Shown: positions 26,737-33,590 of the stretch, in pieces
Layout of the letters: each line of letters opens with the position of its first letter
Numbering within the stretch: the stretch's first letter is position 1
NCBI RefSeq assembly: GCF_022601975.1
Contig: NZ_JAKVIR010000028.1
Location: forward strand, 1 to 64,000
Source of the DNA: Pontibacter sp. E15-1
GTDB taxonomy: Bacteria; Bacteroidota; Bacteroidia; Cytophagales; Hymenobacteraceae
DNA: 64,000 nucleotides
Direction: 5' to 3'
Translations under genes and position numbers: made by a program
The notes under the pieces: generated by a model
Told to the model about the DNA's origin: nothing
What the model saw: the letters and a program-made list of their open reading frames with translations, nothing else
Database searches by the model: none

Positions 26737-27195
26737 TTTTGAATGAGCGGGTGAGTGAATGAGTGAATTTTATCTGGTAGTATTTTTTCTGGCCTTTGCC
26801 AAAACAGATAAAATCTCAGTCGTTTCTTTTACCAGTGGTGTTGTCGTCAATTTGCTGGTGATGCCAGATTCCTCAAGTAGCTCAAGCCAGAAAATTGTCT
26901 CATCCGCCTCTTCAATCACGATGCTCACTTTTGAATAAAATTCTGCTGCTGACCTTGCGCGGCAAGCAGCTCTATAATTTGCTCCTACTGATGTGGCTGA
27001 GCGCAATAACTGCCTTTTCATGATGTTTGCTTCCTCTGATTTGGGTAAACCTTGGCTAAAGCGAATGACATCGAGCGCAAGTTTTTTGGTGCGCTGGCGG
27101 AATAGTTCAACAAACTCTTCCTTAGGGGTTTTATTTAAATCACTCATGGCTAATCCATTTAAGATTCACACATTCACTCAAACACTCATTCAAAA
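26737..27195 (-). mobile_element. IR-bounded four-helix-bundle element splitting cusA
   Basis: A 459-bp unit. The arms at 26737-26768 and 27164-27195 are inverted copies matching at 28 of 32 positions (core words TTTTGAATGAG, TGAGTGAATG, GTGAAT). Between them lies a single complete ORF (26770-27147) whose stop codon is one base from one arm. The element sits seven bases after the stop codon of the cusA N-part and seven before the start codon of the C-part. There is no transposase. Organisation resembles the intervening sequences of 23S rRNA genes, which carry the same protein family inside a stem. Mobility is inferred. Confidence 0.65.
26770..27147 (-). CDS. Four-helix-bundle protein (S23/IVS family)
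   Basis: A 125-residue all-helical protein of the four-helix-bundle family found in intervening sequences of 23S rRNA genes and related to the Avd protein of diversity-generating retroelements. Marks are KKLALDVIRFSQGLPKSEEA, the conserved IMKRQLLRSATSVGANYRAA, and the acidic helix VSIVIEEADETIFWLELLEES. The helices are rich in exposed Lys/Arg and Glu; the family forms pentamers thought to bind nucleic acid. Here it interrupts the CusA-like pump gene and is flanked by inverted repeats. Its own function is unknown. There is no rRNA or reverse transcriptase nearby, so an Avd role is unlikely. Confidence 0.85.
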   Translation of the reverse strand: MSDLNKTPKEEFVELFRQRTKKLALDVIRFSQGLPKSEEANIMKRQLLRSATSVGANYRAACRARSAAEFYSKVSIVIEEADETIFWLELLEESGITSKLTTTPLVKETTEILSVLAKARKNTTR

Positions 27196-27201
27196 TTTCT
27201 C

Positions 27202-28488
27202 CTATTCCTCCTCCATCCACTTTTTGCTCTTTGCTGCTTCTGCCAGGTGCCGGTAGGAGTTTTCTACCATCACGATGGCGTCGTCCACGATCACACCCAC
27301 AGACAGGGCGATACCCGTCAGGGACATGATGTTGGAGGAAATATCGAAGGCGTTGAGCAGGATAAAGCCGATGGCCACGGAGAGCGGCAGCTGAATGATA
27401 ATGACCAGGGCGCTGCGCCAGTGGAAGAGAAAGAGGAACACCACGACAGAAGCCACGATCATCTCCTCGATGAGGGTGGTTCTCACGGAGCTCACGCTTT
27501 CGTTGATCAGGCCGCTGCGGTCATACACGATGTTGAACTTTACCCCCTCGGGCAAGCCCTTGGAAATCTCGGCCATCTTGGCCTTCACATTGTCAATCAC
27601 CTCGGCGGCGTTCTCGCCGTAGCGCATCACCACAATGCCCCCCACGGCCTCGCCCTCGCCGTTCAGGTCGAAGATGCCAAGGCGGCTCTCGCCCGTCATC
27701 TGCACGGTGGCCACGTCCTGCACGCGCACGGGTATGGTGTTGTTGGTGGTGATGGCGATGTTCTCGATCTCCCCCGCCGACTTCAGGTAGCCGGTGGTTT
27801 TGATGATGTAGCCGATGTCGGATCGCTCAAACTTGCGCCCGCCCGCCTCGTTGTTGTTGGCGCGCACGGCCTGAATCACCTGGGGCACCGTGATGTTGTA
27901 GTAAGTGAGCTTGTTGGGGTCCACGGTAACCTGGTACTGCTTCTGGAAACCGCCGAAGGAGGCCACCTCGCTCACGCCACTCACGTTCTGCAAGGCAAAC
28001 TTCACATACCAGTCCTGCACGGCGCGCTGCTCGCCAAGGTCCATGCCGGGGGCATCCAGGGTATACCACAGCACGTGCCCGACGCCGGTGCCGTCAGGCC
28101 CCAGGGTTGGAGTAACGCCCTCAGGCAGCATGTTGCCAACCGTGCTCAGCCGCTCCAGCACCCGCGAGCGGGCCCAGTACACGTCAGTGTCCTCATCGAA
28201 AATGATATAGATAAAGCTCATGCCGAACATGGAGCTGCCGCGCACATACTTCACCTCGGGCAGGCCCTGGAGGTTAGTGACCAGCGGGTAGGTAACCTGG
28301 TCTTCGATGATCTGGGGGCTGCGGCCCATCCACTCGGTGAAAACGATAACCTGGTTCTCAGACAGATCCGGTATGGCGTCTACCTTGTTGGCTTGCACAG
28401 AATAAAGTCCCCAGCCAAAGAGTATGGCCGAGACGAGCAGCACGAGCACGCGGTTGCGCAGCGAAAAGGAAATGAACTTCTCAATCAT
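27202..28488 (-). CDS. cusA: CusA/CzcA-like RND pump, N-terminal part of a split gene
   Basis: A 428-residue product starting at ATG 28488 (MIEKFISFSLRNRVLVLLVS; the upstream in-frame ATG adds 16 residues). It contains TM1, the porter subdomains PN1/PN2 (DAIPDLSENQVIVFTEWMGRSP, GVTPTLGPDGTGVG, IGYIIKTTGYLKSAGEIENI) and TM2-TM4 with the proton-relay aspartates in GVIVDDAIVMVENSYRHL. It stops at KKWMEEE in the cytoplasmic loop, where intact homologues run on into the sequence found at 26729. Upstream by 161 bp is the HYC_CC_PP gene. A single chain without the second half cannot pump, so activity requires the C-terminal product. Confidence 0.9.
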   Translation of the reverse strand: MIEKFISFSLRNRVLVLLVSAILFGWGLYSVQANKVDAIPDLSENQVIVFTEWMGRSPQIIEDQVTYPLVTNLQGLPEVKYVRGSSMFGMSFIYIIFDEDTDVYWARSRVLERLSTVGNMLPEGVTPTLGPDGTGVGHVLWYTLDAPGMDLGEQRAVQDWYVKFALQNVSGVSEVASFGGFQKQYQVTVDPNKLTYYNITVPQVIQAVRANNNEAGGRKFERSDIGYIIKTTGYLKSAGEIENIAITTNNTIPVRVQDVATVQMTGESRLGIFDLNGEGEAVGGIVVMRYGENAAEVIDNVKAKMAEISKGLPEGVKFNIVYDRSGLINESVSSVRTTLIEEMIVASVVVFLFLFHWRSALVIIIQLPLSVAIGFILLNAFDISSNIMSLTGIALSVGVIVDDAIVMVENSYRHLAEAAKSKKWMEEE

Positions 28489-28649
28489 GGAGAAAGATGT
28501 TTTAAACCAATACAGAACAGAAACAAGCAGCTGCATGACAGCTGTCGGGGAGTGCCTGAAACAGGGGTATGGCCGGGGAATGCGTTAGCGTGTGGACCAA
28601 AAAGGCCACGGGTGGTCAGCATGCCCGGGAGGCACTCCGGTCTGTATGG

Positions 28650-29090
28650 TTATAGGAGGAAAGACTGCACCAGCAACGGAATGTCGCGGGCAAAAGGAGG
28701 TGACGTGTAAGCGGTATACCTCGGGGCAAGTGTGGACTCGGACGCGTAAAACTGCAGCACGACCGCTTTTACGATAGCCAGCAGCTTGATGTGCTGCAGC
28801 TTGTGCAGGTCAATGGACGACTGGGTGTCTGTAGCGGAATCATGGCGTTCGGCCACTGTTTTGTGGTCCTGGCAGCAGCCGTCATTGTCAGGTTTGGCTT
28901 GCTTTGGGGTATGGCACGGGGGCTGTGGCTCCTGAAGCACTTGCCGCATCGGGCAGTCGGAGGAGGCGCCAAACAGGGTCACGTCACGCAACTCACCGCC
29001 ACACAGGTGCACACCCACCGCCATACCCGTCGAGGAGACGAGCACCAGCAGCGCAAGCGTGAGGAGTATGATTTGGCGGTATAGCTTCAT
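28650..29090 (-). CDS. HYC_CC_PP family protein
   Basis: A 146-residue secreted or membrane-anchored protein with an N-terminal hydrophobic segment (IILLTLALLVLVSSTGMAVG). The three features that name the family are present: HLCGGE near residue 28, CCQDH near residue 71 and a C-terminal SPPFARDIPLLVQSFLL. The Cys/His pattern suggests transition-metal binding. In Bacteroidota this family is regularly found upstream of CusA/CzcA genes, as here, where it is the first gene of the efflux operon. Its mechanism is unknown. Confidence 0.8.
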   Translation of the reverse strand: MKLYRQIILLTLALLVLVSSTGMAVGVHLCGGELRDVTLFGASSDCPMRQVLQEPQPPCHTPKQAKPDNDGCCQDHKTVAERHDSATDTQSSIDLHKLQHIKLLAIVKAVVLQFYASESTLAPRYTAYTSPPFARDIPLLVQSFLL

Positions 29091-29104
29091 GTTAATTTTT
29101 GATA

Positions 29105-30061
29105 CTACAAAGGTATAAGCTCTGCAGCAAGCGGCCTTACAAAATTAGCAAAATTATTTACAGAATTCTGGAAACGGCCCAGGGGGCCAGTCTGATAACA
29201 GGCATACCGGTAAAGAAGTTGCCGGTATGCCTGCCTTTTATACCCGTTGCCGCAACAGCCTTTGTCGCTGAAGCCGGGGTAGAGCGTCATGCCGCCGTCC
29301 ACGTACAGGGTGGTGCCGGTGATGTAGTCTGCCTCGTCGGTTGCCAGCCACACGGCCACTTTAGCGACGTCCTCCGGCTCCCCGATGCGGCCATAGGGGA
29401 TGAGCGAGAGCATGCCCGCGCTGCCTTCTCTGGTTTCCCATACCTCCTGGTTGATCCCGGTTTTGATGGCGCCGGGGGCAATGCTGTTTACCCGGATCTT
29501 GTTGGGGGCGAGCTCCTGGGCCAGCGTCTTCATCAGCATCTGTACCCCGCCCTTGGCTGTGGCATAGTTCACATGGCCTGCCCACGGGATGATATCGTGC
29601 ACGGAGCTGATGAAGAGGATATGCCCGGCCGCCGTTCTTGCTTCCGGGTCAACCTTGCGCTTCGTAAACTCGCGGGCCGCTGCCTGGGCACACAAAAAGT
29701 AGCCGGTCAGGTTGGTGTCGATCACCTGTTGCCATTCTTCCAGGGTCATGTCCAGCACAGCGGCGTCCCGCTGTATGCCTGCGTTGCTCACCAGAATGTC
29801 CACGGTGCCAAATGCGTCTGTGGCGGCCCTGAAAAGCCGCTCCACGTCTGCCGGGTTGCCCGTGTCGGCCTGTACCACCACCGCCTTGCCGCCTCCCTCC
29901 TCCAGCCGGGCTTTCAGCTCCTGTGCCGGTGCCTCATTCGCGTGGTAGTTAATCACGACACTTGCGCCTTCCTGGCCCATGGCCAGCGCGATGGCCTGGC
30001 CTATACCGGCGCTCGACCCGGTAACCACCGCTACTTTTCCCTGTAACCTTTTGTTTTTCAT
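29105..30061 (-). CDS. SDR family oxidoreductase, glucose 1-dehydrogenase-like, with C-terminal extension
   Basis: A 318-residue short-chain dehydrogenase beginning at ATG 30061 (MKNKRLQGKVAVVTGSSAG). It has the cofactor motif TGSSAGIGQAIA, NAG, the Ser of FISSVHDI, the catalytic YATAKGG and the typical glucose-dehydrogenase ending TGTTLYVDGGMTLYPGF. Normal members stop within a few residues of that point, at about 270 residues. Here the frame continues for about 48 residues (Arg/Tyr/Cys-rich, unlike a conserved domain) through a hairpin at 29199-29233, suggesting loss of the original stop. The substrate is unknown; NAD(P)-dependent sugar or general alcohol oxidation is likely. It lies 14 bp before the efflux operon on the same strand. 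Confidence 0.82.
   Translation of the reverse strand: MKNKRLQGKVAVVTGSSAGIGQAIALAMGQEGASVVINYHANEAPAQELKARLEEGGGKAVVVQADTGNPADVERLFRAATDAFGTVDILVSNAGIQRDAAVLDMTLEEWQQVIDTNLTGYFLCAQAAAREFTKRKVDPEARTAAGHILFISSVHDIIPWAGHVNYATAKGGVQMLMKTLAQELAPNKIRVNSIAPGAIKTGINQEVWETREGSAGMLSLIPYGRIGEPEDVAKVAVWLATDEADYITGTTLYVDGGMTLYPGFSDKGCCGNGYKRQAYRQLLYRYACYQTGPLGRFQNSVNNFANFVRPLAAELIPL
29108..29115 (-). promoter_or_regulatory. Possible -7 element of the metal-efflux operon
   Basis: The minus strand reads TACCTTTG, a TAnnTTTG match 18 bases before ATG 29090. No TTG lies at the optimal 19-20 nt upstream (nearest spacings 12 and 24), and the site overlaps the last codons of the SDR reading frame. Tentative. 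Confidence 0.35.
29199..29233. repeat. Perfect 12-bp hairpin at the 3' end of the SDR frame
   Basis: CAGGCATACCGG (29199-29210) pairs with CCGGTATGCCTG (29222-29233) across an 11-nt loop. It looks like a terminator-type stem but falls inside the open reading frame's C-terminal extension and has no long T-run on either strand. Confidence 0.55.
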
Positions 30062-30229
30062 CGTGTTTGTTTCATGTGCTTTCTCCTGTGTGCCCGGCCA
30101 GGTGCGCGTGCAGTGGCCGGAGGTGTTTTCGCTTTCCATCTGCTAACGGCTAAACCCGGCCGCAGTTGCCTGAAACGATTGCACAGCCACAAGCCAGCCC
30201 CAGCAGGCCACGGGTTCAGTTGCGCGGGG

Positions 30230-30260
30230 TTGTCTGATAGGAGTTATCCTTGTACATTTG
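30230..30260 (+). promoter_or_regulatory. Bacteroidota promoter of the PUL regulator gene
   Basis: TTG (30230-30232), a 20-nt spacer and TACATTTG (30253-30260) match the -33/-7 consensus. Transcription from about 30267 gives a leader near 100 nt and excludes the longer reading that starts at 30250, fixing the regulator's start at ATG 30367. Confidence 0.65.
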
Positions 30261-30366
30261 TCTGAGCAAAGCAGGCCAAATACGCAGGCATGCAGCATCA
30301 TGTATGATACAGCACTGTCAGATTCGCCTTTGCCCGGTGCCGCCCTATGGTGGGGCAGGGGAGCGA

Positions 30367-33312
30367 ATGACCAAAACCGGATATTTAAGGATGATGGGTG
30401 CAGCACTCTCACATAAAGCGGGCTTCAGGGCGGTATTTTTGCTGCTGTTGCAGGCGATCCTCTGTTTTTTGCCTTCCCAAGCAGACGCCGCGCCGGATGC
30501 CGGGTTCCCCTATGTCCAGAACTTCACAAAATTGGCGTACCAGGCGGGCAACCAGAACTGGGGTATCGCGCAGGGCCCCGACGGAGTGGTATACTATGCC
30601 AACGCCAACGGGCTACTGGCCTACGACGGAAACCACTGGCAGCTATACCCCTTGCCCAACAACCAGATTGTCCGGGCGGTGGCCTCCGATAACAAAGGGC
30701 GTATCTATACCGGAGCCTACGGCGAGATGGGCTACTGGAGCTACAGCCAGGAGGGCCGCTTCACCTATACCTCCCTAACGGGCCTGATTCCGGGCAAACA
30801 GGCGCTGGCCGATGAGATATGGAAAATCTATACCGACGGCAGCCGGGTGCTCTTCCAGTCGTTTGGCAGCATTTATATATATGAGGACGGCAAGATAGAC
30901 GTAGTGAAGGCAACGCGGCCCTACCTGTTCCTGCTCAAAGCCGCAGACCGATTTTTTGTGGAGGTGATCGGGGAGGGGTTTTATGAGCTGAAGGGCAAGG
31001 AGCTGGTTCAACTTGTTCCTGCCGGGGTGCCTGGCACCGCCGGAATTCTGTCGGTGCTTCCATACCGGAAGGGGCAGTTTCTGGTGGGCACCAACCGGAA
31101 CGGCCTTTTTATATACGACGGCAACACGCTGAAGCCCTGGGAGAACCAGGTGAATCAGCTCCTGATCGAAAACCAACTGAACAATGGCGTACGGCTGCCG
31201 CACGATGTTTTTGCCTTCGGCACCATCCTGAAGGGCGTTGTGATGGTAGATACCGCCGGCAACCTGGTGCAGCAGATAAACAAGAACAGCGGGCTGCAGA
31301 ACAACACGGTGCTGAGCATGTTCGCGGATGCCAGCGACAACCTGTGGCTGGGGCTCGACAATGGCATCGACCACATCGACGTGAACTCGCCACTCTACTT
31401 CTACTTCGATAAAACCGGCAAGTTCGGGACGGTATACGCCAGCACGATCTTCCGGGGGAAAATATACCTGGGCACGAATCAGGGCCTTTTTTACAGCGAA
31501 TGGGCGGGCAATAACAGTGCAGCCCTTTTCCAGAACCTCGACTTTAAGATGATCCCCGGTTCGCAGGGGCAGGTATGGGATCTGTCGGTGCAGGACGGCG
31601 AGCTGCTGTGCGGCCACAACGACGGCACGTTTCGGGTGGAGGGCGACCAGCTGGTGAAAATAGCGAACATCAAAGGCGGCTGGGTGCTGCAACGGCTGCA
31701 GGCAAACCCCGACTACCTGTTGCAGGGCACCTACAACGGGCTGGCGCTGTTCCGCAAGGATGAACAGGGGAATTGGGCGCTGTGGCGCCAGATAGAGGGC
31801 TTTGGCGCGCCCTCGCGGTATGTGGAGCAGGACAACAGCGGGCACATCTGGGTGAGCCATGCCTACAAAGGGCTGTTCCGGCTAACGCTGGGTAAAGAGC
31901 TGTGGAAGGTGAAGGAGAGCAGCAGCTTTAACGAGGCGCAGGGCCTGCCCAGCGATTACAGGATCAACATCTCCAGGCTCTTCAACCGCATCCTTTTTTC
32001 GTCGGATGATGGCTTTTATGTGTTTGATGAGGTCGGCAGCAAGTTTGAGCCATACCAGGAGCTGAACCGGAAGCTCGGCAGCTTCGCCACTTCCAACCGC
32101 GTCATCAAAGCCAACGACTCGACGTACTGGTTCATCAACCACGGCAAGGTCGCGCTGGTGGGCTTCGGCAGCGACGGCACGCTTACCCTCAACACCAACC
32201 AGTTCAGCATCCTGGACAACCGCATGGTGCAGAAGTATGAGAACATCAGCCAGATACGCGCCTCCGACTACCTCATCAGCATAGACGACGGTTTCGTGGT
32301 ATACAGTTCCGGCACCAGGCCACAGCCGTTTGCCCTGCCGCCCGTCCTGATCAGGAGGGTGGAGCACGCCACCGAGGGCAGTGCGCTCCTCAGCGACAGG
32401 GGCGGCACTGACGGTGCGCTGGAGCTTCCGTTTGCCCACAACAACCTGCGCATTTCCTATGCCCTGCCCCTTTACCAGCAGGCCACTGTCAAGTTTCAGT
32501 ATTTTCTGGAAGGGTACTCCCGGCAGTGGTCGGCCTGGAGCAGCGCCGACCAGAAGGAGTTTACCAACCTGCCCTACGGCCGGTATACCTTTCGGGTGCG
32601 CGCCCGCGTGAATGACAACCAGCTGACGAAGGATGCGGCGTATACCTTCACGATCCTTCCGCCCTGGTATGCCACCACCTGGGCCTTTCTGGGGTATGCC
32701 GTGCTGGCTGTTTTGCTGGCCCTGCTCCTCCGCAGGCTTTACCACCGGAAACTGCAGCGCGACCATGCGCGGATACAGCACCGGCTGGAGCAGGAAAAGC
32801 AGGAGCACCTGCAGCGCGAGGCGCTGCTAAACGAGCAGAAGATCGTGAAGCTGCGTAACGAGCAGCTGAAGGCAGAGCTGTCGGGCAAGAGCCGCGAGCT
32901 GGCCAATACCGCCCTGAACATCGTGTCTAAAAACGAGCTGCTGCAAAACCTGCGGGTGGAAGTGAACAAACTGGAGGACGGCGACGGCAAAAAGCTGCCT
33001 GCGGCCAAGCTTAGGAAAATCCAAAAAATAATTGAAGAGGGTATGGGCGACCAGCAGGACTGGAACCTGTTTGAGAACAGTTTCGACGAGGCCCACGCCA
33101 ACTACTTTAAGAAGCTGAAGGAAGAGTACCCGGACCTGACCCCAAATGACCTGAAATTGAGTGCTTACCTACGCATGAACATGAGCAGCAAAGAGATTGC
33201 CTCGCTGCTCCATATCACGGTGCGGAGCGTGGAGCTGCGGCGCTACCGGCTGCGCAAAAAGCTTAACATGGAGCACGATAAGAACTTGGTGGAGTTTTTT
33301 CTGGAGCTATAA
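30367..33312 (+). CDS. Membrane-tethered sensor-regulator: propeller, Y_Y_Y domain, LuxR-like HTH
   Basis: A 981-residue one-piece signal transducer. The start is ATG 30367, behind a strong GGGGAG ribosome-binding site. A signal-anchor/signal peptide is followed by a periplasmic two-component-type propeller (about residues 45-640, with repeats such as NWGIAQGPDGVVYYANANG and LGLDNGIDHIDV). A Y_Y_Y domain follows (FQYFLEGYSRQWSAWSS ... LPYGRYTFRVRA), then a membrane helix near residues 768-790, a long coiled coil (LEQEKQEHLQREALLNEQKI) and a C-terminal LuxR-like HTH (LTPNDLKLSAYLRMNMSSKE, then IASLLHITVRSVELRRYRLR). No kinase or receiver is present. It should sense oligosaccharide in the periplasm and control the SusCD locus immediately downstream. 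Confidence 0.88.
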   Translation: MTKTGYLRMMGAALSHKAGFRAVFLLLLQAILCFLPSQADAAPDAGFPYVQNFTKLAYQAGNQNWGIAQGPDGVVYYANANGLLAYDGNHWQLYPLPNNQIVRAVASDNKGRIYTGAYGEMGYWSYSQEGRFTYTSLTGLIPGKQALADEIWKIYTDGSRVLFQSFGSIYIYEDGKIDVVKATRPYLFLLKAADRFFVEVIGEGFYELKGKELVQLVPAGVPGTAGILSVLPYRKGQFLVGTNRNGLFIYDGNTLKPWENQVNQLLIENQLNNGVRLPHDVFAFGTILKGVVMVDTAGNLVQQINKNSGLQNNTVLSMFADASDNLWLGLDNGIDHIDVNSPLYFYFDKTGKFGTVYASTIFRGKIYLGTNQGLFYSEWAGNNSAALFQNLDFKMIPGSQGQVWDLSVQDGELLCGHNDGTFRVEGDQLVKIANIKGGWVLQRLQANPDYLLQGTYNGLALFRKDEQGNWALWRQIEGFGAPSRYVEQDNSGHIWVSHAYKGLFRLTLGKELWKVKESSSFNEAQGLPSDYRINISRLFNRILFSSDDGFYVFDEVGSKFEPYQELNRKLGSFATSNRVIKANDSTYWFINHGKVALVGFGSDGTLTLNTNQFSILDNRMVQKYENISQIRASDYLISIDDGFVVYSSGTRPQPFALPPVLIRRVEHATEGSALLSDRGGTDGALELPFAHNNLRISYALPLYQQATVKFQYFLEGYSRQWSAWSSADQKEFTNLPYGRYTFRVRARVNDNQLTKDAAYTFTILPPWYATTWAFLGYAVLAVLLALLLRRLYHRKLQRDHARIQHRLEQEKQEHLQREALLNEQKIVKLRNEQLKAELSGKSRELANTALNIVSKNELLQNLRVEVNKLEDGDGKKLPAAKLRKIQKIIEEGMGDQQDWNLFENSFDEAHANYFKKLKEEYPDLTPNDLKLSAYLRMNMSSKEIASLLHITVRSVELRRYRLRKKLNMEHDKNLVEFFLEL

Positions 33313-33354
33313 CACGGGCCGTACACCACATCATTACCTCTCATGCCACCCCTC

Positions 33355-33378
33355 AAAAGCCTCTCAGAGGCTTTTTTT
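33355..33378 (+). terminator. Rho-independent terminator after the regulator gene
   Basis: AAAAGCCT (33355-33362), loop CTCAG, AGGCTTTT (33368-33375), then more T. It separates the regulator from susC, whose promoter must lie in 33379-33590; I could not find a clear TAnnTTTG there. Confidence 0.75.
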
Positions 33379-33590
33379 GTCTTCGTGCTGCCCACCCCGG
33401 GTTTGTGTGCGTATAGGAGAATATCCCGCCAACGCCCTGTAAAACAGTGTGTAAGTGCTTGCTCACACGCTACTTTAAAGTATTTGCTCCCCTGATGTGG
33501 CGATGTAGTGGTGGCTTTTTTGGTTCGGGTGGCATTAAGTGAGACTTTTGGCTTAAAATCAACTTTCTACCAATCAAACAACAACGGCGT

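Noticed and set aside
26770-27147. Avd-type accessory gene of a diversity-generating retroelement
   Set aside because: No reverse transcriptase, template/variable repeat pair or variable-protein gene was found around it.
27247-28710. 487-residue plus-strand ORF opposite the cusA N-part
   Set aside because: His/Val/Gly-rich low-complexity antisense reading; the minus strand carries the real pump motifs.
30250-30366. Extended N-terminus for the PUL regulator
   Set aside because: The promoter -7 element (30253-30260) overlaps it, and a good ribosome-binding site precedes ATG 30367.
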